From Gnetum montanum (Eukaryota > Streptophyta > Gnetopsida > Gnetales > Gnetaceae), in the NCBI GenBank assembly GCA_015680685.1, contig MNCI01022583.1, positions 569,335-633,334 on the forward strand: DNA of 64,000 bases. Direction: 5' to 3'. A program made the translations under genes and the position numbers. The notes under the pieces were generated by a model. The model did not search any database and was not told the DNA's origin. It saw only the letters and a list, made by a program, of their open reading frames with translations. Within the stretch, counting starts at the first letter, position 1, and each line of letters begins with the position of its first letter. Shown in pieces: positions 11,328 through 22,690 of the stretch.

Positions 11328-11860
11328 AGATGAAAGCTCGAATTCCCGATAAAACAAAAACGCGTGATTGGAGATGCTTTCCGTGCCTTGCCCTTAAGTT
11401 TTTTCATAAATATTTGTATATGAATTGCATTTTATAGTGTGTTAAGGTCGTTTCGGATGATGCCTTGTGTGTGGTTTATACGGATTATGGAATAACTAGA
11501 GCTGGATTTTATTTATACCCTATATGATCGTTGAAATGCTGCTATCATGCTCGTATATCTACCTTAGGCATTTACAATTCTGAGGCTCTAGGGAGACTTA
11601 TGTGTCTTGTTGGTTATATATAGAATTGAATCGATTATTCAGAAAGTGATTTAGTACGAAGCATGTAAAATGTGAATTAGATAAATGTCAGGTTTGTAAG
11701 TTATATATTCAATTTTAAACTTGTGGATATGTTGATTTGATAGTTTGACATCAACTAAGTTAATGAGCTAATAAAAAATAGCTGGAGTGTTTAGTTTCAA
11801 GTCATACTTAAGGCATTGTTATATTTCCATGTAATTCTTTTAAAATATCATGTTGGCTAT
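11328..11860 (+). other. 3' flank / probable 3' UTR of the FPS-like gene
   Basis: Follows the TGA at 11325-11327. It is AT-rich with several AATAAA-like stretches (ATAAATATTTG near 11407, GAATAACTAG near 11490), but no single polyadenylation signal stands out. No other gene is visible. Confidence 0.4.
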
Positions 11861-13302
11861 GTGTTGGGGTGTCCTTATAGTCAAATTGTTTTAGGTTTTA
11901 ATGCCCTACAACCCACAAGTTTTATCATAAAGGGGTATGTGAGAAATGTGCTATGTGAGGTTACATAAAAAAATATGTTTAAAGACCATGGTGTCAACTA
12001 TACCTATCCCTTTTTATTAGAGCATATCCTTCTTGGTTAGAGCATGTGGCTTGTGGTTTGGAAGTCATAAATTCAATCCCAAGGGTATGTAAGATGTGCT
12101 AGTTGAAGCACAATAGAAATAAAAAGTCAGCCATAGTAAATCATTGTCAAATTCTTTACCTACCTTAATAGGTTAGCCCATGTTGATGAGATAAAGTCAC
12201 CAAGATGATATATCCATTTTTGAAGAATTTGCTCATTGTGTTTAAGTTGCACTTACAACATTATTGTTTTTTTAATTTTTATTTATCTTATTGGTATGTC
12301 TTTTAAGTACCTATAATCAAATTCTTTTGAATCTTGACACTATATCACCATTGGAAGAAAGCCTTTCATTAGGACAATTAGGCACCATTTCACACACCTA
12401 AGGCACTTGGGTAGTGAAAGCGTTGTTTTCCATTCATATGATTGTAGGATACTTTCCCTCATTATACATGTGTGATGGCCAAGATGATGGCATATAGTGG
12501 TAGTGATGATAGAGGAGCACAACTACATCTACAATGGAAACACTAAACATTGGTGATGGTAGCAATTTAGGTGCATAGGTTTGAAAATCCAATGTGATCT
12601 AACCATTCACTTGGACAAAAAATTGTCTTGAATTGATAAGAAATTATATTGTGTTTTTTCTTCTTCCTTGGGGTTTTCCCTTTTCTGTTTTGGGAATTAA
12701 TTAATGTAAATTTGATTGTGTTGAACTCCATTTATATCTTTTAAATTTTTTTGGTTGCAATTCAATATTATTAAGATAATTAAGGGAGAATGCTATTAAT
12801 ATAGTTTAGCATGAGCTTGTGTTATAGAGAGTAAGGTTGTATATATGATGGGTTGGATCTTTTTTAGGCATTGAAAAGCATGCACTAATGTACAAAAATG
12901 ATATGCTCACCACTTTGCTTAAGTCGAGAATTAACAATAAATAGTAAATAAAATATACATATCAAAACACATAGATACAAATATTTCTTGAGACCAAAAT
13001 TTTCTAGTGTTAAAACTAGCAATAAAAAAGTACGTGCATGCAAATCCTTTTTATATGATATGCTGATAAGGCATTTGCATGCATGCTCATGAATTCTTTA
13101 GTGGAAAAGTAAAATGCATATGCACATACATTTTTGTGCCATGTGCGAGTAGCATGAGAGTGTTTTACTCATTGGTTCCTCTCAATAAATTCCTTTACTT
13201 TATCATATGAATTTTTATCTTTATTCACATTAAAGGATTTACTGCATATGTAAATTTTGTGTGTTCTCTTTTTCTTTTGGTCTGCATTATTTTCACAGTA
13301 AT
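11861..13302. other. AT-rich sequence before the copia element, possibly its LTR
   Basis: No coding similarity seen. It ends TTTTCACA directly before a copia-type primer site, so its 3' part is probably the 5' LTR of the copia element. The LTR start could not be fixed because no second copy is visible. It contains a tRNA-derived SINE-like segment at 12031-12080. Confidence 0.35.
12031..12080 (+). repeat. tRNA-derived SINE-like segment
   Basis: TTGGTTAGAGCATGTGG resembles a tRNA D-arm (A box), followed by an anticodon-arm-like GGCTTGTGGTTTGGA and a B-box-like AAATTCAATCCC at tRNA spacing. Acceptor-stem pairing is not visible, so it is called tRNA-derived, not a tRNA gene. Confidence 0.5.
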
Positions 13303-14059
13303 TAGTATCAGAGAAAAAGTGAACAATTAATAGGAATGACTAGTGCAAGGTTTGATATTGAGAAATTCAATGGTAAAGGAAACTCTAGATTGTAGCAAGA
13401 AAGTTAAGAATTATTACAAATAATTAGTTTATTTTAATGAAATTTGATGGTAAAAAAAAAAAGCTTTAGCTTGTAGAAAATGAAGGAAAAAGAATTGTTA
13501 GAATAGACAAAAAGATCAATACAAGGAATTTGATAAAACTTTCAAAACAGACTTCATAATTCAAGATTTAGTCATAATAGTTGATGAAGTTGTTATTGCT
13601 TTCACTAGTTTTCAATATCATGATGTATTAGATTTTGATGCTTTTAACCACGTGTCTAAATATAAATTGGTTTATTAATTGTGGGAAAAGAAAATATAAG
13701 ATTTAAAATGTTTAATAGTATTGTGTGAACACTAAAAAATGTATTTAATTTGAAAAATAATTTGATTTCTTGAGGAGTATTAGACATGAAAGGTTATGAT
13801 TTTAAGGATAGTAAAGACATTTTGAAAACTATGAAAGAAGCCATGGTATTGATGGAAACTAATAAATGTGATAGTAATACTTACAAGTTACAAGGTGATA
13901 CCAAAGAGACTTCACTAATTTAGTTTCTATTAATAGTTGAATTCTTGTTTATTTATGGTATTAGCATTTGAATTATTAGAGAAGTAGGTGCATAAGGGTA
14001 GAAAAAAAAGTCAGTCAATTAATAAGATCCTTAGAAACCTTATAAAATGTTTTTATGCT
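13303..14059 (+). pseudogene. Ty1/copia 5' part: primer site and gag remnant
   Basis: TAGTATCAGAG (13303-13313) is one base off TGGTATCAGAG, the initiator-tRNA-Met primer site of plant copia elements. The reading frame beginning at 13337 gives MTSARFDIEKFNGKGN, the usual start of copia gag (FEIEKFNG type), then breaks down with many stops. The element is interrupted at 14059 by insertion of element A; its integrase part reappears after 28854. Confidence 0.7.
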
Positions 14060-14961
14060 TGATGAGTTGCATTTTCTTGGATGCATCGACAAGGCCTTGT
14101 CAACACAGCCTCATTGACACAGCCCTATCAATGTGGCCACATCAACGTAGGATTTGATGCGTTGACATGGCCTCATCGATGTAGTGTCTATTTTTGCCAT
14201 GCTCACTTGTCGTGTTTATGACATCTTTTGTCATAATTGTAGCGTAACTCTTGCAGTTTTGTCATTTGAAAGTTTGAATATTTTTCTAAGTGCTCGCAAT
14301 AGAAGTCAAGGAGTGTACGAATCTTTATTCAAGCATTGTTGTACCTAAGCATGGTAGTGTGTGTAGCAATATAGACGAGTGTTTTATAAACCTTGCAACA
14401 CTTTGAAATAGATTAATTGTTTATTTATGCATTCAATGTTTTATGCAATTTCCTTTAATGCTTTATGTAATTAAATAATAAATTAAGCTAAATTAAGTTA
14501 GATTAAATAATGATTATTTAAGCACATATGTATGACCATTTTGAGCATACGCTTGGCGCTTGGTAATCCTAGTAACACTTAATGTTTGGTAACCTAGTAG
14601 TGTTAAATGTGTTTAGGATGTGTACGGCAAGTGGGAATGGATACTTATGTTAGGATTAGTTAAGTGTAGCTAGTTAGATTAAATTAGCAATTTGATTATT
14701 TTATTTTATTCATTATTTTTTATCCTTAGGCAACTTAAAGCACAAAACATAAAAATGATAAAAATTATATGCCTTAGTTGCACTTAACCATACCTTTGCA
14801 TTTCAGAAGTGTAATTGGGAAGACAATGATTATAGTGGTTAGTTTCACTTCCTAGAGACTAGTGTACTTAGAAGGCTATAAGTCCACAAAATTCGATCGG
14901 ATCATGCATGCATGCTTAGTGATTTGTATGGTTAGGCATAGGGTCTACTCATTGGTCATCA
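14060..14961 (+). repeat. 5' LTR of element A
   Basis: TGATGAGTTGC...GGTCATCA, 902 bp, paired with 27949-28849. The U3 has TCGAC/ATCGATG-type palindromic motifs (14085-14185). The TATAAATAC box of the 3' LTR is missing here: GCCATGCTCAC at about 14197 stands where the 3' LTR has GCCTATAAATACGCAC. The U5 has two GGTAATCCTAGTA-type motifs. Confidence 0.92.
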
Positions 14962-14962
14962 T

Positions 14963-14980
14963 TTGCATCATTGTCGAGGA
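14963..14980 (+). promoter_or_regulatory. primer binding site of element A
   Basis: TTGCATCATTGTCGAGGA, directly after the LTR, is a mutated form of the tRNA-Asp-complementary site (TGGCGCCGTTG-type) used by Athila-group elements. Confidence 0.7.
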
Positions 14981-15118
14981 CTTGTAGTTTGATATGTGCA
15001 CTATCTAGGACTTAGTGAATATTATTTAAGATCATTGGAATGAATCCTAAGGTCACAATCATTCAAAAAATTAATTATAATTATAATTTAAGCAGACTAA
15101 ATTTTTCTATAATTCAAA

Positions 15119-17472
15119 ATGTTTTTTTCTCATAAGCATGATGATTTAAAATCGCTAGTGCCCCAAGAATTCAAAGTGGTGTATACTAATCCAGATGAGT
15201 TTGTACTTGATTTCACCTTCGTCCTGCATTAGGATGAGCAGCTACGGTGGAGAGATATGGAGGGCAACATTGTGTTGCCTCCAGATCGATCTATTCCTGG
15301 GATGTTGCTCTAAACTCTTAAGAGGTTGGGTATCTAGGACCTTCATGATGAATACGTTGTGCAGGACCATGACTATTGGGACTATCATCCCACAAAAACA
15401 CAACGCAAATGAGATTGGCACTAGGAGAAGTGCCATGAAGTTATGAAGGGGAAACAGTTCACCAACCCCTTGTTCCTAGAGAACCAAGATGGCAATAAGG
15501 ATCCTCCCTCTGGGGGTTCTCAACATGAAGATTTTCTGCTCCTTGAATCTAGTGAAGGGGGATTAAACCCAAATCTGTAGTCTGCTATTAATAATCCAAG
15601 TTTAGGCAAAAGTGATAGTCAAGGTAGGGACTCGGGCAAGCATCATAATGACAGGAAACCTAAAGATTGTGGCTATGAAAAGCAGAGAGGAGGTGGTAGT
15701 CCTCCTCCCTCTTCATCCTCTTCATTTGCATCTTCTTCTTTCTCCTTTGAATCTAATTGAAATTGCAAGGGACAAAACCATGATGGAGGTGAATGACAGG
15801 ACAATGATCTTAGGCCCCATCATGATTGAAGGGGTAGTAGAAGACATCGGAGGAATCATCAAAATCATGATGATGATGAGCCCTTACTAGTAACTTGAAG
15901 CATGCTGAAGATCGTAGAGGTAGTCAGGATCCCAACAAAGCATGTGAAAGATACCAGAATCAAGCAGTATGATATGAGCAATATTCCCAAATTTGAGGGG
16001 GGGACATAACTCATACCCATAAATCCATCTTCAGGCCTTTCATGATGCCTGTGCCTTGCAAAACATAGAAAATGACTGGTAGAAACTTAAGCTATTCCCT
16101 AGGACACTCATAAAAGAAGTAGAAAGTTGGTACTTCTCCTTGGAGCCAAAATCAATTCACAGATGGAGTACAATGCTTGAGCTATTCAATGAAAAATATA
16201 CTCTAAAGTGTCCAATTTGAGAAAGCAAATCCAAGGCTGATGACAAGGAATACATAAACCCTTGGATGTAGCCATGGGAAGGTATTATTTTCTTTTGCAC
16301 AAATGTCCTAGCCATGGTTATTCTCAATGGGATCAGCTTTGCCATATCATAGATGGGCTTTGATCCAAAACAAGGAGAACTCTTAGGGTTTACACCCAAG
16401 GAAGACTATCAGAACTAAGAGCGCATTAGATTCAAAGGCTGATTGAGCAAGTTACAAAAGAAGAAGATGAGTTAAGAAAATGGGAAAATGCTGAGGAGTA
16501 TAATTGAGACCCTTCCATTAGAAAAAGGAAGGTTCGATTCTATGATAGTGAGGGGGAGGCACTACTTGATGAGGTGGTACAACAAAAAACTTGCCAATTT
16601 AAAAATCTATGTTTGAAATTTTGGCTAAGGTTGACAAAATGTGGGAATATTTGAATGAAAAATTTCAAACTACTCTAAAAATTGCAGAAGAATCCAAAGA
16701 ACAAGGTAGTGATCATGATCACAGGAGAAGAAAAGAAGCTGAATGTGGCTACCAAAGGAGTAAGGGCAAGGCTACAATAGTAAAAGAGGTTGTGGAGTCA
16801 AAATTGGATGATGATGGTGGGTGGGACATTTGCCAATATGAACATCCCAAGGGATGTTGCCCTATTGTGTCACACTTACAGGAATTTGGTATGTATGTTC
16901 TAAATCCTAAACTAGCATGAAGGCAAGTACCTAGAAGGTTTCCTTATCCTCAAGGCAACCCAAGGTAGTTCCACCAACAATAGTAGGCTAGTGGAGCTCC
17001 ACCACAAATGTATGAGTAGTATTAGTAGTGGCAACATCCACAATCATGGGGGATGCCTCCACCAAGACACTAGTACTTTTATAGGCAACTAGAATTGTAT
17101 GGGTACTATGTTCAACAACCAGTGTCTCCACATGACTCTTTTAGTTACACATCTTTTCAACATGGCTACTACCCTTTAGAGTATTACAGAACTCATTCTC
17201 CATCTCCTAGAGTAGAAACCCCATACCCCTATCATTCTCCTCATCCTTCAACACATGTTCCTTCACCCTTAACTCAATTACCACCTACTGCATCCTTGTA
17301 GGATGAAATTCCCATGTAGTTGCAGTAGCATAATGCTACTATGGCTATTAACTTACAACCAGCTCCCCAATTGAGTGGTTCAAAAGCTAGATCCTGTAAA
17401 AGACCATTCTTCCAAACCAATAGCCCTACAAAATCCTCACTTATGTGGCTAGTTACACTATGTCTCTTCATC
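15119..17472 (+). pseudogene. gag of element A (broken)
   Basis: Starts at ATG 15119 and aligns along its length with the gag of element D. In order: an N-terminal block (PQEFKVVYTNPDEFV, about 15167-15211), a Ser-rich stretch (SSSSSFASSSFSFES, about 15710-15755), a capsid-like block with the retrotransposon-gag pattern AFHDACALQNIEN and EVESWY (about 16035-16135), a coiled-coil-like segment (16605-16760), a zinc-knuckle-like motif near 16825-16865 (WDIC-QYEHPKGCC; the first Cys is Trp here) and a Tyr/Pro/Gln-rich tail (17090-17300). It has many stops, mostly TAG where D has CAG. The longest intact piece is 103 codons (16609-16920). Gag would form the virus-like particle and bind RNA. Confidence 0.85.
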
Positions 17473-17511
17473 CTCTACATCCTTTTCTTTTGAGAGCTAT
17501 TCAAACGAAAC

Positions 17512-20030
17512 ATCATCCAAGATCTACACTATCATGTTAACCCACACTATATCTGATTAGATCAAGGTTGGCAACCTTCACAAGAAAAGAGCTGATCTTG
17601 GAAGTTCACTCATCTGCTTGCAGATTACTGAAAATGAGCCATGCAAGGCTCTTCTCAATTTAGGTTTTGGTGTTAATTTGATTTCTCATGAAATGTATGA
17701 TGCTTGAAACCTACCTTCTCTTAAGAAGAGCAACATCCATTTAGAATTGGTAGATTAGTCCATCGCTGTTCTGTGATGTTCGAAAATGTTGGTGGTTGGA
17801 ACATCGAGAGGTCAATGGGTGTACAGCCTAACCCCAAATTCGTGAAAGGGCCATGCTGGGAAATAGAAACGAGGTACCCTAAATGGTCTAGTCAATGAGA
17901 TAGGGACTTACGTGGTGTTAAAACGACCGTTTGTAAGAGGGGTTTGTAGAGCATTACGCATGGACAACAAGACTAGCTAAGCTAGAGTGTAGCAAGGTGT
18001 CCCAGCTTGAAAACAACAATGTAAACGTGCAAATACATATGAAAAAGTGAGAAAATACAAGTGTTACATTGAATACCAAAGAGAAATGCTTGAGAAATGC
18101 AATAGAATTTGAGAACAAAAGTGCACCACCTCAAAAGGGAGATTGTAGCTAATTCCAAAAGAGTCTCAAAAGGTACATAGTATATAATAGGTGTAGTGGG
18201 AGCACAGTCACAGTCTCAATGGTGTCATGCCATGAAGTCTGGTGCTTGCTATGATGAACTATTCCTATTGGGTTGGTTGCCACGGTATACTGTGCAGTGT
18301 TTTGAAGGGCTATAACAAAGCTACATTGTATCGTACAGTGCAAGGTTGCAACAAGGCCATAGTGTGGTGTGCTCTGGGTCTTGTTCACCCACGGAGCTAA
18401 GTGCCAAGATGCCAAAATGCCAAATGCCAAATGAAAGTGCAAACTACCCAATTGGTAAAAAATGGAAGCCAACCCCTTGAAACATTGGGGCACAGGGGTA
18501 TTTATAGGACTAGGGTTAGCCCAAAATGTTGATTAGATGCCATGTGGTAGTGTGGTAGGTGGGACCACAAGAAAAATTCAGAAAATTTTCTAAGTCTAGA
18601 GGTGACCAGAAAAAGTTCAAAATTTTTTCTAACTTTGGCTGCTATGCTCTTCTTGTGTTACGTGCAGGATACAGGACGCTGGTTGCTATGCTTGTCCCAT
18701 GTTACATGCAGGACACGGGATGCACCTTGCTATGCTCATCACGCTCGCTACACTCTAGAGTGTAGGTACAATTTGGGGCAAACAGGGAGTGTAGGTGAAA
18801 TGCAAATTGTAGATCTTGGTTGCCAGAGGAACATCAGAGTTGAGACAAAGGTCGATGCCGAGTTCTTGAGGCTTCTAGAGACTATCAGAGGCTTTCCTCT
18901 AGTGTCAAGCTAGCTACGCTTTAGAGCATAACACAACACTTAGTAAAAATTTGAAAAATTTTGATATTTCACATTGGTTACACTAGCTACACTAGGGAGT
19001 GTAGTAGAGCATAGCAGGGATACTTAGCCAAATTTTGATAAAATCTACAATATTCCTTCGTGGTATGTTGGCTATGCTCTGGGGCATAGTAGGATAGGTA
19101 GCCTCAAAAGTTGGGAAATATGCCAAATGTGTCTTCTATGTCAAGCTAGCTTGATAGATCCTTGTCCAACACTTAGGCAAAACTAGACACTTGAACCTGT
19201 GTCATGCTGGCTATGCTCTAGAGCATAGCACCAACACTTAGAAAAATTTGTCAAGTTTTGAGACTTAAAAAAATTTGTAGAAAGTGCCATCATTCTGACA
19301 CTTGGAAAAATTTTGCAAATCTGGCAATTGGAGCTGACTACACTCAACACTTAGAAAAATTTGGGCAAAGTGCCACCATTTTGACACTTAGCCAAATTTG
19401 CAGTCAAGATGGTGAAACCTAAAATTTTGTGGTGTTTCATGTTCCTTTGGGACTAGTGGGGGACATTATGAGCACTATTTGTGGGTGGTTGTATCATGTC
19501 GATTTTCTGGTAATCAAAGTTAAAAATTGCAAGGGGGACTTTCCAATCATTATGAGAAGGGCTTGGTTGAGCATTGTTGATGCATGAATGGGCATTCGAG
19601 ATCTTTCCCTAGAGATTTTCAAGGAAAATGCATTCAGAAAGATCGAGAAGAAGTGAGTTCCATGCATCACATACAATGATACAGGGTGCAACTATGTGTA
19701 GAAACTCTGTTCTATTAAAGCATATTAATCAAAGCATGTAGATAGTGTGTAGATGAATCTGAAATCCAAAAGTGCATGTATGTAGTAGCCACAAAATAGG
19801 AGGACACCTACTGGCTAACAATTGGTTATGAGAGCAACACACTTTGCATGGAACCTACTAAGAGGTTAACTTGTGCCTATGTTGAAGGCATCGATGAATT
19901 GGAGTAAGTTCATCGCCAACTCTTTGGTGAAAAACCTAATGATATCAATTGGGAAGAGTTGGAAATCCTTGAAAGTTTTAAATAAGAGCCCTTAGAGTTG
20001 AAAACTCTACCTACCATCATGGAATATGCA
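17512..20030 (+). pseudogene. aspartic protease region of element A, split by a solo LTR
   Basis: The retropepsin-like active site reads ALLNLGFGVNLIS (17651-17688). The catalytic Asp (D-F-G in element D) is Asn here, at 17657. The reading is cut at 17767 by the insertion 17772-19439 and resumes at 19440 with FLVIKV, FPIIMRRAWL (the flap-distal IIxxxxWL block) and a degenerate linker to RT. The N-for-D change, the insertion and the stops make it inactive. Confidence 0.75.
17772..19439 (-). mobile_element. solo LTR of another family inside the element A protease
   Basis: A 1668-bp insertion absent from the matching place in element D. It is flanked by TGTTC on both sides (17767-17771 and 19440-19444) and has LTR-type ends (TGTGATG...TTTCA on the plus strand). 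On the minus strand it starts TGAAACACC and has a TATA box, TATAAATA, at 18506-18499. Palindromes lie upstream of that box: GCTATGCTCTAGAGCATAGC (19210-19229, perfect), a close variant at 19071-19090, another at 18913-18932, and CTACACTCTAGAGTGTAG (18748-18765, perfect). There is no internal coding region or second LTR, so it is a solo LTR. Confidence 0.85.
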
Positions 20031-21470
20031 TTTCTAAAAAGGCAAGCTAGTGATAATCAATGCCAAGCTTGCTCCTAAGCAGAAAAGGATGTTGTTGAAG
20101 GTGGTCAATAAATGGCCAATAGTCTTTGCTTGGTCATATCCTGAATTCACAGAGATTGATCCTAGGATATGCTAGCATCACATTTATACTGATCTGGCCA
20201 TGAAGCCAAAGAGGCAATTGTAGTAATGGCTAAACCCCAAATTGAAATAGATTGTTAAAGAGGAAATTAAATAACTCCTCAAGGTGAGGTTCATCTATCC
20301 AATTGTAGATATTGAGTGGGTTAGCGCACTTGTAATTGTGCTAAAGAAAGGTGGAAAATGGTGGGTTTGTATTGATTTTAGGCTGTTGAACATGGTGATG
20401 TTCAAAGATCATTTTCCATTACTATTTGTGGACCAAGTGTTGGACACTATTTCTAGGCATTGCTATTATAGCTTTTTGGATGGTTATAGTGGCTACAATT
20501 AAATTTAGATCATGCCTAAGGATTAGGCCAAAACAACATTCACAAGTCCCTGGGTGACTTTTGCTTATCGAAACATGCCCTTTTGCTTTGTGCAATGCCC
20601 TTGCAACTTTCCAATGCCTTATCTTGAGTATTTTTCAGTAGCAAATTGGTAGTGAGGTTGAAGTCTTCATGGATGACTTATCCACCTATGGTGCTATGTT
20701 CAAGCAAGTCTTGGACCACCTTGAGCAAGTGCATAAAAGGTGCATGGAGACTAATCTTTAGCTCAATTGGCAAAAGAGCCTTCTCATGGTCCAAGAGGGC
20801 ATTCTATTGAGGCATATAATTTCTCAACTAGGGATTAAGATGGATCCTAAAAAGACTTGGGTCATCCACGGAATAACCTAAAAACTAGAAATTGTTAAAG
20901 ATGTTTGATCATTTCTTAGACACACTGGCTACCATCAGTGTTTCTTAGAGAATTTCTCTAAGACCGCAAAACCATTGGTCGAGCTCACAAAGAAATATGC
21001 TCTATTCATATGGACCAATGAATGTGAGAAGACATTCCAGTAGCTTAAGGAGAAGCTTGTAGAAACTCCAATTCTAAGAGCACCTCTATTTCACATCATG
21101 ACAGATGCATTAAACTATGCCTTAGGAGGTGTGCTTATGTAGTTGGATGATAAAAAACGTCCATATGACATCCATTGCGCAAACCAAAGAATTATGGATT
21201 CACAACTTAATTAAACCACAATGGAGAAAAAACTAATGGTAGTGGTGTATGCTTTGGAGAAGTTCAAGCACTATGTGCTTGGATATAAGGTGTTTGTATA
21301 CATTGATCATAGTTCCATTTGCTTTCTAATGAATAAACCAATGGTGAGCCCTTATGTCATATGGTGACTAGTAATCTTGCAGGAGTTTGATCTTACAATG
21401 GTATATCAAAAGGGAACTAAGAATGTGGTTGTTGATCACTTGTCTCGGTTACTATGGGACAACAAAGAGG
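20030..21470 (+). pseudogene. reverse transcriptase / RNase H of element A (broken)
   Basis: Ty3/gypsy RT blocks are visible: VSALVIVLKKGGKWWVCIDFRLLN (20319-20391), SFLDGYSGYN (20472-20501), FTSPW (20540-20554) and the catalytic FMDD (20666-20677). The RNase H region follows with PLVELTKKYALF, LVETPILRAP and the conserved TTMEKKLMVVVYALEKFKHYVLG (21216-21285), then VIDHLSRL-like VVVDHLSRL (21427-21453). Stops and frameshifts break it; the longest open piece with an RT block is 72 codons. Confidence 0.88.
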
Positions 21471-21649
21471 ATGAGAGCCCACTCTTTGATCATTTTCTTA
21501 ATGAACTCCTCATTGCCAAGAAATATATGAACAAGTGCTTACCAAACCAAAATGGTACAATGGCATGCTCACTTATCTTCTCACTTAAGAGAGGCCACAA
21601 GAGTTACACCCCCAGAAGAAACAACAATTTCTTCATTAGGCCAAATACT

Positions 21650-22690
21650 TCATGGAGATTAATGGACACTTTTACAAGGTGTGCACCAATATCTTGATTC
21701 GTTGGTGTGTTCTTGATGCTGACCAACTATGTGTTCTCCAAGATGCTCACGAGGGTCCTTGTGGAAGCCACTATGCAAGGAGACACATGACCATTAAAAT
21801 TTTGATGGTAGGGTACTATTGGCCAATAATATTTGGGGATGCCTACCAATTTGTTTGCTATTGTGAATGCTATCAATAAGATGGTGGGATGACCTCTTGA
21901 ATGGAGGGACCTTAGTAGTGGATCCAACCATAGGAACCCTTCGACATTTGAGGTATAGACTTCATGGGTCCCATCACATTCATGTCAAATGAAAAGGCAT
22001 ACATAATAGTCATTATTGAATATTGTACAAAATGGATAGAAGAAACAACTATCACTGACTATGCATTTTCCATTGCTACACAATTTGTACAAAAAAATGT
22101 TATAAATAGGTTTGGAGTGCCATGAGCATTGATTTCTAACAGTGGTACTCATTTTACAAGTGCTACCTTTCACAAGCTCATTTAACTCTTGGGGGTTGAG
22201 TATAAATTAACAACACCCTACCACCCCCAAGCCAAATGTCAAGCAAAGGTTACCAATTAGGAGATCACAAAAATCTTAACAAGAAGAATTAGCAAATATA
22301 AGTGAGACTGAAGCATAAAACTTAACGATGCCCTCTGGGCATGTCACTCAACATGGAAACTTCCTATAGGCTACTCTCCTTATGAGTTAGTGTATGAAAA
22401 ATTACTAACTTTTCCAATTCAATTTGAGCTCCACATACTTTCAACAACCTATGACCTGAACCTTGACTTGAGCCAAGCATAAGAAAAGAGGTTAATCAAC
22501 CTTAATGTGCTAGATAAGAATCGATTAGTGGCATTGTCCTTGAATGAAGTGTACAAAACATTCAGTAAACAATGTCATGACCTTAGGACAAGGAAAGTGA
22601 AATTTTAACTTGGAGACAAGGTTCTCTATTGGAACCCCACACACATACCTCAATGAACTAAGTTCTAGACATTGTAGGAAGGGCCTTACA
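21650..22690 (+). pseudogene. integrase of element A (broken)
   Basis: The N-terminal HHCC zinc domain runs from HEGPCGSHYARR (about 21747) to CYCECYQ (about 21857-21877). The core begins with GIDFMGPITF-like sequence (about 21955). The second catalytic position reads LISNSGTHF (22129-22155), with Asn where integrases have Asp. It is followed by TTPYHPQAKCQAKVTN (about 22210-22257), where the catalytic Glu is Lys. A GPYIIYENFPSRTMLIYKLEN-type C-terminal block ends near 22742. Two of three catalytic residues are lost. Confidence 0.82.

Noticed and set aside
11862-13297. Full 5' LTR of the copia element
   Set aside because: A TGTTGG start near 11862 and a CA end at 13297 are possible, but without a second LTR copy the start cannot be supported.
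14560-14610. CRISPR-like iterated motif in LTR U5
   Set aside because: Only two or three imperfect copies without spacers of constant length, in a plant retrotransposon LTR.
18149-18493. 114-codon minus-strand ORF
   Set aside because: Lies in the R-U5 part of the solo LTR just after its TATA box; composition is low-complexity and there is no similarity to known proteins.
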